64,000 nt of DNA from the NCBI RefSeq assembly GCF_011065405.1, contig NZ_CP047056.1, forward strand, positions 2,378,747 to 2,442,746, given 5' to 3'. Positions 35,086 through 45,076 of the stretch are shown here, piece by piece. Every line of letters starts with the position of its first letter. Position 1 is the stretch's first letter. The stretch is from Succinivibrio dextrinosolvens (GTDB lineage: Bacteria; Pseudomonadota; Gammaproteobacteria; Enterobacterales; Succinivibrionaceae). The notes beneath the pieces are model-generated. The model saw only the letters and a program-made list of their open reading frames with translations. It was not told where the DNA came from and did no database searches. Both the position numbers and the translations under genes were made by a program.

Positions 35086-36380
35086 GTATAACATTCGCTA
35101 AATTCGTTAACTAATTTTTAACTATCGTGATATAATACCTCTATACTGTAAATATAAGGGGTATTCTTATGGCACGACCTAAAAAGTTTCTCAAAACATT
35201 ATCTGAGGAAGAGTTAATAAAAATCAAAGAGCTCTCAAACTCCAGAACAGAAGAAGTAAGAAAAGTTCAAAGAGCAAAAATTATACTTCTTGCTTCTCAA
35301 GGTAAATCTAATGAAACTATATCCAAAGAGGTTGGTGTTTCAATACCGACAATATGTAAGGTCTTAAAGAAATGGACTGTATTTGATATTGATGCAGCTC
35401 TCTCTGATTTAGCTCGTTCTGGAAGACCTCCGGTAATTGATGTTGCTGCAAGGACATGGATCATCCAGCTTGCATGCCATTTACCCCAGGATTATAAAGA
35501 TGGTCCACATTCTCAGTTATGGACAATAACAAGTTTGTGCAATTATATACATAAGCATTGCATGAATGAAGGTCACGAATGTCTTGCTAATGTACAGGAG
35601 TCAACTGTTTGGGAGATCCTAAATAGCAACGATATAAAGCCACATAAGATCAAATATTATCTTGAGAGAAAAGATCCTGATTTTAAAGAAAAAGCAAAGA
35701 AGGTCTTATTGTTGTATAAGAGAGTTGCCTGGATTTTGCAGATGACAAGAGAGCAGACTGAAGAAGGGTAAGTGCCTCAAAACTGTCTGGAGAGGTTGTT
35801 ATATCTTATGATGAAAAACCAGGAATTCAAGCAATTGGCAATATAGCCCCAGATTTAAGACCCAATCCGGCAGTTGGAGCAAGATGCGTAGGTCGAGATT
35901 ATGAATATAAAAGATACGGAACGCTGTCTCTTTTAGCTGGGATTGATCTTATGAGTGGTGAAGTTATAGGGTTGGTCAGAAAAAGTCATACAAGTGCAGA
36001 TTTTATTGACTTCTTAAAAACAGTCGATGATAAATATGATAAGGATTTAAAGATAAGCATTATCTTGGATAATCATTCTGTACATAGGTGTAGAGATGTA
36101 ATGGAATTTCTTGCATCAAAGCCAGAAAGATTTGAATTTACTTTTACTCCTAAGCATGCATCATGGTTAAATCTGATTGAGAGTTTCTTTAGTAAATGTG
36201 CCAAACAATGTCTAAAACATCTAAGGGTAAATTCTATAGAAGAGTTGAAGACTCATATAGAATCATGGCTAAAGGAAACTAATGAAACCCCTGTAGTGTA
36301 TAGATGGCAATGGAAGTTAGAAGATATACAGGGGGCTTTCGCAGATAAAGATTAGTAAACGAAATTAGCGAATAATGTAC
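35086..36380. mobile_element. IS630-family insertion sequence
   Basis: 1295 bp, flanked by the TA target duplication (35084-35085 and 36381-36382), the hallmark of IS630/Tc1-mariner. Inverted ends: GTATAACATTCGCTAAATTC at the left and GTACATTATTCGCTAATTTC on the other strand at the right, about 26 bp with a few mismatches. It disrupts the AAA_14 ATPase gene. Confidence 0.9.
35169..36355 (+). pseudogene. IS630-family transposase, frameshifted
   Basis: The first frame (35169-35773) encodes the N-terminal helix-turn-helix half (ISKEVGVSIPTICKVLKKW). Near 35768-35772 the frame shifts, and the rest (to 36355) reads on with ISYDEKPGIQA, SIILDNHSVHR and ASWLNLIESFF, the three acids of the DDE triad. 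Relatives have one frame, so the likeliest reading is a small indel that inactivates this copy. A programmed frameshift cannot be fully excluded but no classic slippery heptamer is at the junction. Confidence 0.85.
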
Positions 36381-37441
36381 TAGATGGAAGGTATGATGTC
36401 ATCTGCAGTGGTTCAATGTTGGGGATCAATTATAGGAAAATTCACAGCAACAGTGTTGGCTCTAAAACCGACTATGAAATGCATTCAATGGATTTTGAAG
36501 AGTTTCTTTGGGCTAAAGGCTATAATCAGGAGCAGATCGATTCAGTTTTGTCTCATATGCTTTCCAATATTCCATTTAACGACAATGAATTTTCTGTTTT
36601 CAAGAGAATTTTCTTGGATTTCTGTGTTCTAGGTGGAATGCCGGAAGTTGTAAAGCTATATATTGAAACAGGAACTTTTTCTGGAATACTTGATGTTCAG
36701 AATCAGATTAGACTAGATTATGAAGAAGATGTCAGAAAGTATGCTGATGGCCTAGATCAAACCAAAATTATAAGTGTATATAGAAGTATTCCTGCCCAGC
36801 TAGCGAAAGAAAACAAGAAGTTTCAGTTTAATAAGATCGAAAAGAATGCAAGATCCAGAGAATATACTGGCTGTATTGAATGGCTGATTGATGCAGGAGT
36901 TATAACAGAATGCAACTGTCTGCGCTATCCTGAATTACCTTTGAAAGGCAATGTTGAGGAAAGCAAGTTTAAGTTATATTATCCAGATACAGGATTACTA
37001 GTGTCTGCTCTAGACGAGGAAGCTCAGGAAGATCTTCGAGTCAATAGAAATCTTGGGGTCTATAAAGGTGCATTGTATGAAAATTTTGTTGCTGAAGCTT
37101 TTGTTAAACAGGGCTTAGGTTTGTTTTATTACAAAAAGGAAAATGCTACGCTTGAAGAAGATTTTTTTGTGAGAACCAAGAATAATCTCATTCCTGTTGA
37201 AGTTAAATCTAACAATGATCAATCGAAGTCTTTATCGGCTTTAATCAAAAATGAGAAATACAGTGATATTTCCTACGGTATAAAATTTGGTGACCTTAAT
37301 ATTGGACACGCAAACAATGTATATAGTTTTCCATTCTTTTGTGCTTTTAAACTCAAAGATTATCTGAAGGCAAAAGATGAGAGCTCAGATACAAATATAA
37401 CTGAATGATAGACTAAGAATTTCCTAACCGCATCCACTGGT

Positions 37442-38188
37442 TTAGAAGTTCTTTTCCATGGCTCTCTGCACAAGCTTGAAATCAGTTCTATCGATTTTAA
37501 TGTAACTGTAGTGGGAGTCCCACATACCCAGTCCGAGTCTGCTTAATCCATCTCCAAACGCATTTTGTTCACCTCCGAATACGTGGAAGTGTCCATGTAT
37601 CAGAAGAGTACAGCCTGTATTCTTAAGGAAAGCAGCTCCTGCTTTTTTAACAACGGGATCCTGCAGAACCTTTTCAGAGTACTCTGCTCGTCGTTTTTCC
37701 TGCTGCTGACTTTTGTTGCGGATCTTCTGGGCAATAGCTGTACGCATACTCAGAGGCAACAGCATAAAGCAGAAGCGGACAAATCTGTTTTTTGCAAAAA
37801 CACGGAAGGTCTGATAAGAGCGGTCATGAAGACAGAGCTGATCACCATGGATAAGAAGAGCTTTGCCTTTTGAGGTGCTGAGTATAAAGAAATCCTTGAT
37901 AAGCTTCATGCCGAAATATTCAGCAGCCGATTCATCAAGCAGAAAATCTCTGTTTCCTGCCTGAAACAAGGTATTTACACCTCTTTGTTTTGCTTTGGTG
38001 ATGATGGACTTTACCTTCTGCTGAAATGCGGAATTAGGATCAACACCTACGAAGAAATCAAACATGTCTCCTGCAATAATGACTCGGTCATTGAGGATAG
38101 TGTTTCTTTCATAAAAGTTTGAAAGTGCATTAGTCAGAATTGGCTGAGATTCTGACAAATGAAGATCTGCAATAATGAAGGTTGCCAT
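37442..38188 (-). CDS. lpxH: UDP-2,3-diacylglucosamine diphosphatase
   Basis: 248 residues, calcineurin-like phosphoesterase of lipid A synthesis; it cleaves UDP-2,3-diacylglucosamine to lipid X at the inner membrane. Metal-ligand motifs: IADLHL (8-13), AGDMFDFFVG, GNRDFLL and HGHFHVFG, in the standard order. It follows ppiB by 22 bp on the same strand, and cysS is divergent, as in E. coli. Confidence 0.93.
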   Translation of the reverse strand: MATFIIADLHLSESQPILTNALSNFYERNTILNDRVIIAGDMFDFFVGVDPNSAFQQKVKSIITKAKQRGVNTLFQAGNRDFLLDESAAEYFGMKLIKDFFILSTSKGKALLIHGDQLCLHDRSYQTFRVFAKNRFVRFCFMLLPLSMRTAIAQKIRNKSQQQEKRRAEYSEKVLQDPVVKKAGAAFLKNTGCTLLIHGHFHVFGGEQNAFGDGLSRLGLGMWDSHYSYIKIDRTDFKLVQRAMEKNF

Positions 38189-38210
38189 GTCTGATTCTTC
38201 TTATCCGAGA

Positions 38211-38705
38211 TTAAGCTTCAACAGTAGCGTCTAAAATCTCGATAGTTTCTACAGGAACGTCCTGATAGTAAGAAACGGTAGTGGTCTTTGAAGCTTCGAT
38301 CTTGTCTACAACTTCCATTCCTGATATTACTTTACCGAATACACAGTAGCCCCAGCCGTTCAGATCTTTTGAACGGAAGTTCAGCATATCGTTGTTAACA
38401 GTATTGATGAAGAACTGTGCAGTTGCTGAGTGAGGATCCATGGTTCTTGCCATTGCAATGGTGCCACGATCATTCTTAAGACCGTTATCAGCCTCGTTCT
38501 TGATAGGAGCATTGGTCTGCTTCTGATTCATGTCCTTCTCAAGACCGCCACCCTGGATCATAAAGCCCTTGATAACTCTGTGGAAAATGGTTCTCTTGTA
38601 GAAACCTGACTTTACATAGTCCTCAAAGTTTTTAGCGGTATTAGGAGCCTTATCATAATCAAGCTCAATAACGATATCACCTAGGGTAGTTTTTAAAGTA
38701 ATCAT
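38211..38705 (-). CDS. ppiB: Peptidyl-prolyl cis-trans isomerase B (cyclophilin)
   Basis: 164 residues, no signal peptide, so cytoplasmic. Cyclophilin motifs: [13 protein letters not shown] (about 41-53), the active-site Arg and Phe in this stretch, and [13 protein letters not shown] (about 93-105). It assists folding by isomerising Xaa-Pro bonds. It leads the ppiB-lpxH pair, divergent from cysS. Confidence 0.95.
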   Translation of the reverse strand: MITLKTTLGDIVIELDYDKAPNTAKNFEDYVKSGFYKRTIFHRVIKGFMIQGGGLEKDMNQKQTNAPIKNEADNGLKNDRGTIAMARTMDPHSATAQFFINTVNNDMLNFRSKDLNGWGYCVFGKVISGMEVVDKIEASKTTTVSYYQDVPVETIEILDATVEA

Positions 38706-39062
38706 TTAGGTTCTCTCTAATAAGATGATGAAAAATAATCTGATGCATTTTACAACGAACGAGCTGATTTTTACAGTTTTTAAGAACTTTAACTCGTATT
38801 GAAGGAGAAATACTGCAGAATTCTTCTAATTTATAAAAAAATTGAGCTCCCGTATTTACTTAAAACAGCTTCTGCACCATATCGATAAAAAAAGGAAGTA
38901 TAGTGGATACAGACTTGGCTTTTCGATGATATAGCAGCAAAAAAATGATATAATCCACGGCATTTGTAAATATAAATCAGTTTTCTGGGTAAAATCTTTT
39001 TCCCAAATATTACGTCGTATCTTCTTTTTATGAGGATAAATGACGGAACGCAGAGAAAAAAA
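38706..39062. promoter_or_regulatory. Divergent ppiB/cysS promoter region
   Basis: A 357-bp region without a gene. TATAAT at 38949-38954 is the best -10 for cysS, about 110 bases before its ATG; no good -35 is paired with it. The long leader is AT-rich. Confidence 0.45.
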
Positions 39063-40433
39063 ATGTTAAAAATATACAACACACTAACTAGAAGCAAGCA
39101 GGAATTCAAACCAATCAACGAGGGCAAGATTGGCATGTACGTATGTGGCGTTACCGTATACGATCTGTGTCATATCGGTCATGCTCGTACTTTTGTTAAT
39201 TTTGATGTGATTGTACGTTATCTGCGTTATTCAGGATATGATGTTACCTATATCAGAAATATCACCGATATTGATGACAAGATTATCAGAAGAGCAAATG
39301 AACGAGGCATTCCTGCAAAAGATCTTGCAGAACAGTTCATTGTTGAAATGCACAAGGACTTTGATGCTCTGAATATCAAGCGCCCTGATATTGAGCCTCG
39401 CGCTACTGACAATATTAAGGAAATTATTGCTCTTGTTCAGAAACTTATCGATAACGGCAATGCCTATGTTTCCGACAACGGTGATGTGGTATTCAATATT
39501 GACTCCTTCAAGGAATACGGTCGTCTTTCTGGTCAGAAGATTGAAGAACTGCAGGCTGGCAGCCGTATTGAGGTTGCTAAGACCAAGCACAATCCTCTGG
39601 ACTTTGTTCTGTGGAAGATGTCAAAGCCAGGTGAGCCTGCCTGGGAGTCCCCATGGGGTGAGGGCCGCCCTGGTTGGCATATTGAGTGTTCTGCCATGAA
39701 CGGTAAACACCTTGGTGCTGAATTTGATATTCATGGCGGCGGTTCAGATCTGATCTTCCCTCACCATGAGAATGAGATTGCTCAGAGTTGCTGTGCACAT
39801 CATTCTTCATATGTTCACTACTGGATGCACTCCGGTATGGTGATGATTAATGAGGAGAAGATGTCGAAGTCTCTGAACAACTTCTTTACTATCCGTGATG
39901 TTCTTGAGACATATGACGCTGAAACAGTACGTTACTTCCTGCTGTCTGGCCAGTACAGAAGTCCTCTGAACTATTCTCAGGAAAATCTGGATAAGGCAAG
40001 AGCTGCCCTTAACAGACTGTATACCACTCTGCGTGATACCACTCCTATTGAACCTCAGAGTGCTGAAGATGAGTACACTGCAAAATTCAAGGAGTATATG
40101 GATGATGATTTCAATACTCCAGGCGCTATTTCAGTTCTGTTTGACCTTGCAAAGCAGATCAACAAGGAATCAGGAGAAAAGGCTCAGTATCTGGCAGGAC
40201 GTCTAAAGCAGCTTGCTTCAGTCCTCGGAATATTAGAGCAGGACCCAACTGTGTTCCTGACCTCTGGTGCCGGTGACGATGATTCTGCTGAAATTGAGGC
40301 TCTAATCAAAGAGCGTAATGAGGCACGTAAAGCTAAGGACTGGGCTCGTGCAGATGCAGCCCGTGACAAGCTTAAAGAGATGCATATTGAACTTGAGGAC
40401 GGACCTCAGGGAACAACCTGGCATCGTGTTTAA
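39063..40433 (+). CDS. cysS: Cysteinyl-tRNA synthetase
   Basis: 456 residues from the ATG at 39063, which matches the universal MLKIYNTL start; an upstream in-frame ATG (39030) adds 11 residues unlike any relative. Class I synthetase: HIGHART (HIGH motif, about 31-37), zinc ligands in [26 protein letters not shown], and KMSKSLNNF (KMSKS). The C-terminal anticodon-binding domain ends in [10 protein letters not shown]. Only a weak GAGA ribosome site is present. Confidence 0.96.
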   Translation: MLKIYNTLTRSKQEFKPINEGKIGMYVCGVTVYDLCHIGHARTFVNFDVIVRYLRYSGYDVTYIRNITDIDDKIIRRANERGIPAKDLAEQFIVEMHKDFDALNIKRPDIEPRATDNIKEIIALVQKLIDNGNAYVSDNGDVVFNIDSFKEYGRLSGQKIEELQAGSRIEVAKTKHNPLDFVLWKMSKPGEPAWESPWGEGRPGWHIECSAMNGKHLGAEFDIHGGGSDLIFPHHENEIAQSCCAHHSSYVHYWMHSGMVMINEEKMSKSLNNFFTIRDVLETYDAETVRYFLLSGQYRSPLNYSQENLDKARAALNRLYTTLRDTTPIEPQSAEDEYTAKFKEYMDDDFNTPGAISVLFDLAKQINKESGEKAQYLAGRLKQLASVLGILEQDPTVFLTSGAGDDDSAEIEALIKERNEARKAKDWARADAARDKLKEMHIELEDGPQGTTWHRV

Positions 40434-40447
40434 ACGCCAAATTTCTG

Positions 40448-40484
40448 AAAAAAAGCTGTGATTATTATCATGGCTTTTTTTTTA
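40448..40484 (+). terminator. Terminator after cysS
   Basis: AAAAAAGCTGTGAT pairs with ATCATGGCTTTTTT around TATT, followed by more T. Confidence 0.88.
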
Positions 40485-40546
40485 TTTGATTGCTTTGATT
40501 TTCACTCTACTTTAACTTTAGTAGTAGGTATGTACTAGGGAATTGC

Positions 40547-42436
40547 ATGTATCTCGAAAAAGCTAAAGTAGTTAATTTCCGTGGTATCCGTAAATTATCC
40601 ATAAACTTTGAAGATACCAGCACAGTTCTTATCGGTGAGAATCACTGGGGTAAGACATCTCTCCTTCGTGCCCTGTGGATGGTTCTCGGTCAGGGCGAAA
40701 AACTCTGTCAGTTTGAAGAAAAAGACCTTTACGTTCCTGTAGAGCTCAAGTCCTATGATACTTTCCCAAAAGAAAATCTGGTTGAAAGAGTAACCAGACG
40801 TAAGGCAATATCCTTTGAGGCTGAGGCTGTGGAACAGTACAAGAAGGACAAGCTTGAAAAAGCTCAGTCCATCATGAATGAACAGCTTTCAGGAACCTCA
40901 AACGCAGCCGATTTTCTTACTGAAATCAACCGGTTTATCTCCAACTACAAGCATCAGGAAGAGGAGGATGTTTTCAAGAAAACCGATAATCACATTCACA
41001 TCGATCTGTATTTCAGAGAAAGTGCGATTGCAGGTTATGCGGAATCACATCCTGCATTAAAGCCATTCTGGTATTTCGATGACTGCGGAGCCTATTACAT
41101 TCACTGGCAGATTGTGGCTTTCTACAGTGAGGAGAAGGATGAATTCGTAACTATTCATAATCTGGTAAATAAAAACAATGACAGTTTTAAAAAGACAGAA
41201 AACTACGAAGAAGCCTTCCATACAATTATCAGACTGAACCCTGTGTTCAGACTTCGTGACAGTCGTATGGACAACAAGAGAGTCTCCAAAAGCAAAAAGG
41301 GAGAGAAAATCTCCCATATGGCCTCTCTTATCTTTAATGACAACGATCTGTCCTCTGGGAATGTTTCATCGCTGCTTAAGATGTTTACCGCCTATCTTGA
41401 TAAATATCTTGGCAACTACAATCAGGATAATGATACAGATTCGGTCAGTAGAAACCCAAGAAACATTGATGAGATTGTAAAAAGTCCAATTTCCCTTGAA
41501 TCTCTGTCCTCAATCAGGAACATGCTGACTGCTCCAGGACTCACAAGATCTAAGGTGGTACTGACTTACATTGCTTCGGCACTGTTTCTCTCTCAGGGTG
41601 ACCGTGTTTTAGACAAGAATGCCTCTCCAATTATGATTATTGAGGATATTGAGTCACGTTTCCATCCTTCACTGCTACTGTCTTTCTGGTCTCTGCTTTC
41701 AGTAACTGCAACCCAGAAGATTGTAACCACCAACAGCGGTGATTTGCTGTCCTCCGTACCATTACAGTCTCTAAGACGCTTACACAGAAAGTTCTATGAT
41801 ACTGTCTGTTTCCAGATTGATCCTGAGACCTCTTCTCTTAACAATGATGATTTAAGACGAATTGCATTCCATATCAGAATGAACAGACCTATGGCATTCT
41901 TTGCAAGAACCTGGATTCTGGTTGAAGGTGAGACTGAAGTCTGGATTCTAACTCAGATAGCTTCAATTCTCGGTATATCTCTGGCCTGTGAGGGAATCAG
42001 AATTATTGAATTTGCCCAATGCGGATTGAAACCTCTGATAAAGGTGGCCACACAGCTGGGTATTGCCTTCCATGTTCTGACTGACGGTGACGAGGCCGGA
42101 AAAAAATATGCAGAGGTGGCTTTAAACTTTATTCCTAACAAGAGACGTGACCGTCACCTTACGGTTATTCCTCAGAAGGATATTGAACATTATCTGTATT
42201 CTCAGGGATATGACAAGACTTTCAGAATAGCTGCAGGAGTCTCTTCTAACAGTCAGCAGCGCAAGGGCCTGACTTCTGATAAAATCATTGATATGGCAAT
42301 TAAGCGCAAATCTAAACCGGGGTTGGCTCTGCTTCTGGTGGATGCAATACAGAAGAAGGGCGTTGAAGGAGTGCCTGTTGTCTTTGCAAGTCTGCTTCAG
42401 GCTGTTCGTGCTTTAGGTCAGGGTAATTATATCTAA
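40547..42436 (+). CDS. ybjD: OLD-family ATPase/TOPRIM nuclease, YbjD-like
   Basis: 629 residues. N-terminal ABC-type ATPase: Walker A GENHWGKTSLL (about 31-41), Walker B ASPIMIIEDIESRFHP (about 356-371). C-terminal TOPRIM nuclease: ILVEGETEVWIL (about 460-471) and LTDGDEAGKKYA (about 511-522), the Glu and Asp that bind metal. It matches the DUF2813/YbjD branch of OLD nucleases, a chromosomal group of gammaproteobacteria whose role is unresolved; other OLD proteins act against phages. It is alone, with AGGGA 6 bases before the ATG, and is probably monocistronic. Confidence 0.88.
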   Translation: MYLEKAKVVNFRGIRKLSINFEDTSTVLIGENHWGKTSLLRALWMVLGQGEKLCQFEEKDLYVPVELKSYDTFPKENLVERVTRRKAISFEAEAVEQYKKDKLEKAQSIMNEQLSGTSNAADFLTEINRFISNYKHQEEEDVFKKTDNHIHIDLYFRESAIAGYAESHPALKPFWYFDDCGAYYIHWQIVAFYSEEKDEFVTIHNLVNKNNDSFKKTENYEEAFHTIIRLNPVFRLRDSRMDNKRVSKSKKGEKISHMASLIFNDNDLSSGNVSSLLKMFTAYLDKYLGNYNQDNDTDSVSRNPRNIDEIVKSPISLESLSSIRNMLTAPGLTRSKVVLTYIASALFLSQGDRVLDKNASPIMIIEDIESRFHPSLLLSFWSLLSVTATQKIVTTNSGDLLSSVPLQSLRRLHRKFYDTVCFQIDPETSSLNNDDLRRIAFHIRMNRPMAFFARTWILVEGETEVWILTQIASILGISLACEGIRIIEFAQCGLKPLIKVATQLGIAFHVLTDGDEAGKKYAEVALNFIPNKRRDRHLTVIPQKDIEHYLYSQGYDKTFRIAAGVSSNSQQRKGLTSDKIIDMAIKRKSKPGLALLLVDAIQKKGVEGVPVVFASLLQAVRALGQGNYI

Positions 42437-42495
42437 TCCGTTTTTATGTGCTTTAAGTTGAAATTTACCTGTGGTTTTATAAGACAGGAGCATAA

Positions 42496-43359
42496 CTATT
42501 CTATGTTCTGAACCTGTTCTCTCATCTGCTCAACCAGTACCTTCAGCTCAACCGCAACCTGAGTGATCTCAAGATTTGATGCCTTTGAGGCCAAAGTGTT
42601 TGATTCACGGTTGAACTCCTGCATCATGAAATCAAGGCGCTTTCCGCAGATGCCTCCCTTTTCAAGAATGCTTTTTACTTCCTTAACATGTGCCAGAAGT
42701 CGGTCATACTCCTCACGAACGTCAGCTCGCTGAGCTGCCAGAGCGACCTCCTGCTCCAGTCTTTCCGGATTGACGTTTACATCCAGTGTACTGATTTTAC
42801 TTACAATTCTCTGTCTTTCCAGCTCAACCAGCTTCTCCAGCTGTGCTCCAACGATCTTAGATAACTCGACTATCTTATCCAGTCTGGAGATTAGAGCCTC
42901 TTTTAGTTTGATGCCTTCCTTTCTGCGGTTTTCTTTCATGGTATCAATAGCCTCTGAGAAGTTTCTTAAAATCTCCTCATCTATAAGTTCCTGAAGATTA
43001 GCTTCCTGACTGATTACTCCTGGGTAGTTCAGTATCTCCAGTGCATTAACGTTTGACTGAGGCAGTTCCTGGTTTATTTTTGATACTGCATTAGCCAGGG
43101 CATGCAGCACATCCTGATTGATATTAAGAGAATCTGTAGCATTTAAGGCATAGCTAAGATAGCAGTCAATCTTTCCTCGGGTCAGTTTTTCCTGAATAAT
43201 GCTTCTGAGTTTTGAATCAAGATGTCTTAGCTGATCCGGCATTTTGAGGTAAATTTCAAGAAAGCGGTTGTTGACTGAGGTGATATCAATACTGATGTTA
43301 ACTCTGTCGGTGTTTATGATTCTGTTTGATGAACCGGTCATGCTGGAAATATCAGCCAT
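42496..43359 (-). CDS. yicC: YicC-family endoribonuclease
   Basis: 287 residues; SSMTGSSNRI near the N-terminus corresponds to the family start SMTGF, and the C-terminal domain (GKRLDFMMQEFNRESNTLASKAS, short key: FMMQEFNRE) is the most conserved part, with the metal-binding Glu residues. YicC is a hexameric RNase in E. coli. Gly-Ser replacing Gly-Phe in the first motif is unusual. It is divergent from pyrE; rph, which lies between them in enterobacteria, is absent here. Confidence 0.9.
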   Translation of the reverse strand: MADISSMTGSSNRIINTDRVNISIDITSVNNRFLEIYLKMPDQLRHLDSKLRSIIQEKLTRGKIDCYLSYALNATDSLNINQDVLHALANAVSKINQELPQSNVNALEILNYPGVISQEANLQELIDEEILRNFSEAIDTMKENRRKEGIKLKEALISRLDKIVELSKIVGAQLEKLVELERQRIVSKISTLDVNVNPERLEQEVALAAQRADVREEYDRLLAHVKEVKSILEKGGICGKRLDFMMQEFNRESNTLASKASNLEITQVAVELKVLVEQMREQVQNIE

Positions 43360-43498
43360 AATTACCTCGTTTTCTCAGAAATGATTTCAAATTACCTGAA
43401 CATTTTAAGCATTTGCACTGCTCTTTTGCAAACAACATTTTTGTTTTGGAATCCTGGTAATAATAATGTAAGATGTGCGAAAACTTTCGAGGTTAAAA

Positions 43499-44140
43499 AT
43501 GCAGGAATATCAGAGAAAATTCATTGAACTTGCTTTAAGCAAGGGTGTTTTAAAATTCGGCAGCTTTGTTCTCAAATCAGGAAGAACCAGCCCATATTTC
43601 TTCAATGCAGGCGGTTTCAATACCGGTGAAGATCTGGCCACTCTTGGTTCATGCTATGCTCATGCCCTGGTGGATGCCGGCATATCGTTTGACGTCCTGT
43701 TCGGACCTGCTTACAAAGGAATCCCTCTAGCCTGCGCTACTGCCATGGCTTTATCTTCTGAGCACAACAGAAATGTTCCATGGTGCTTCAACCGTAAAGA
43801 GAAGAAAGACCACGGTGAAGGAGGAAATCTGGTAGGCGCTCCTTTAAAGGGGGATATTCTGCTGGTTGACGATGTAATCACCGCAGGTACCGCAATTCGC
43901 GAGTCTGAAGCTCTGATTAAGGAGAATGGCGCACATTTTAAGGCAGCAATTATTGCTTTAAACCGTATGGAAAAGGGTAAAGGCGAAAAGAGTGCTATTG
44001 CCGAGGCAGAGGAGCAGATTGGAATTAAGATTATTTCCATCGTTACATTTGATGATTTGCTCAAATATATTGAGAACGATGACAAGCTAAAAGAGCATAT
44101 TCCAGCAATGCTCAAGTACAGAAAACAGTACGGAGCCTAA
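43499..44140 (+). CDS. pyrE: Orotate phosphoribosyltransferase
   Basis: 213 residues from ATG 43499 with GAGG 6 bases upstream; an open stretch from 43475 precedes it but has no ribosome site. PRPP-binding signature [12 protein letters not shown] (about 121-132), [11 protein letters not shown] and [14 protein letters not shown] catalytic loop with Lys and His. It makes orotidine monophosphate in pyrimidine synthesis. Its own terminator follows at 44150, overlapping the end of queH. Confidence 0.95.
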   Translation: MQEYQRKFIELALSKGVLKFGSFVLKSGRTSPYFFNAGGFNTGEDLATLGSCYAHALVDAGISFDVLFGPAYKGIPLACATAMALSSEHNRNVPWCFNRKEKKDHGEGGNLVGAPLKGDILLVDDVITAGTAIRESEALIKENGAHFKAAIIALNRMEKGKGEKSAIAEAEEQIGIKIISIVTFDDLLKYIENDDKLKEHIPAMLKYRKQYGA

Positions 44141-44149
44141 CTTACATTT

Positions 44150-44192
44150 CTACACTGTTTCCTCTGTGAAGCAGTGTAGTCCTACTTTTTTT
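44150..44192 (+). terminator. Terminator after pyrE
   Basis: CTACACTG (44150-44157) pairs with CAGTGTAG (44172-44179), then a T-run at 44185-44192. It overlaps the 3' end of the convergent queH gene. Confidence 0.75.
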
Positions 44193-44841
44193 CTTCATTT
44201 TCAACTATACCTTTCTTACAGTAGTTTGCACTTATCTGAGAGAACTCACATCCGCAGTAAAGCTGATTATAGAAGTCGATTTCCTTTACCAGCTCATAGC
44301 GTCTGCCTACAAGGCCTTCCTTTCTCCAGTCCTGATCCCAGTAGAAGGTTCCTTCTACTTTATCCTGAGCTCTGAATCCTGCTTCATCTACCTGTTTTTT
44401 ACTTTTCCATCTTGAGGTACACAGGGTGGTTGTGAAGGTGTTGATATCACGGGATTTAGCAAAAAGAGCAGTTACTGTAAGTCTGTGAGTGAAGCACTTA
44501 AGACAGCGGCGACCTCTTTCAGGTTCATCCTCAAGTCCCTTTACTGCATCAAGCCACATTCTGTAGTCATAGTCGCCGATTACATATTCAATTTGTAGAA
44601 GTTCACACAGGTGAATCCATTCATCGCGTCTTTTTTCGTATTCTTCTGTTGGATAGATATTTGGATTGTAGAAAAACATCAGAGGCCTGATCTTGTTGAA
44701 GATTAGACATTCAACAAGACTTGTTGAGCATGGGGCACAGCAACAGTGAACAACCAGACCATTGGCATTGTCAGGAAGTTTAAGATCTCTTTTAGGCGAG
44801 TCTTTTGCAAAGTTGTCCGGCAGTCTGAAATTAAAATCCAT
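44182..44841 (-). CDS. queH: Epoxyqueuosine reductase QueH
   Basis: 219 residues of the QueH/DUF208 family (PF02677), the non-cobalamin enzyme for the last step of queuosine synthesis in tRNA. HCCCAPCS (about 32-39) binds an iron-sulfur cluster with RRCLKCF (about 118-124), and YCGCEFS (about 199-205) is a second Cys site. It pairs functionally with the queuosine precursor transporter YhhQ of this window. Confidence 0.92.
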   Translation of the reverse strand: MDFNFRLPDNFAKDSPKRDLKLPDNANGLVVHCCCAPCSTSLVECLIFNKIRPLMFFYNPNIYPTEEYEKRRDEWIHLCELLQIEYVIGDYDYRMWLDAVKGLEDEPERGRRCLKCFTHRLTVTALFAKSRDINTFTTTLCTSRWKSKKQVDEAGFRAQDKVEGTFYWDQDWRKEGLVGRRYELVKEIDFYNQLYCGCEFSQISANYCKKGIVENEEKK

Positions 44842-45076
44842 GCTGGTTTTATATCCTTTATATATACGAAAACAGGCGGTGATTATATCACTTTTCTTTG
44901 ACTATACTTAAGGTATTGCAAAACCGACATTTGTATCTAAGCTGTCGGTGTTAATCTGAAATTAGTGTGTTTTTCTGTCTTTGGAGTATGATATACGGCT
45001 AACAAATATGACGCCTGGTGAAATAAGGTGTTAATACTCTGATTTATAAAGATTTTGTATTCTTTAAGGCTACTTT

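Larger units (their letters stand above)
34750..37408 (+). pseudogene. AAA_14/DUF4143 ATPase gene split by an IS630 insertion
   Basis: The 5' part (34750-35085) has Walker A GARQIGKT and Walker B IIIFDEIQ; the 3' part (36383-37408) resumes with the family segment DVICSGSMLG and ends with the DUF4143 region (LDFCVLGGMPEVV, FFVRTKNNLIPVEVKSN). Removing the element and one copy of the TA target restores a continuous frame (SFRL-DGRYDV) of about 453 residues, like its relative at 14292-15644. As it stands the ATPase is cut after the Walker B motif. The start has CGGAG nine bases upstream. Confidence 0.88.

Noticed and set aside
35169-36355. Programmed ribosomal frameshift in the IS630 transposase
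   Set aside because: No slippery heptamer at the junction, and relatives use a single frame; a small indel is simpler.
40547-42436. Part of an anti-phage defence island (OLD nuclease)
   Set aside because: The YbjD-type gene is surrounded by core genes (cysS, yicC), with no partner such as a UvrD-like GajB helicase, so a defence role is not supported here.
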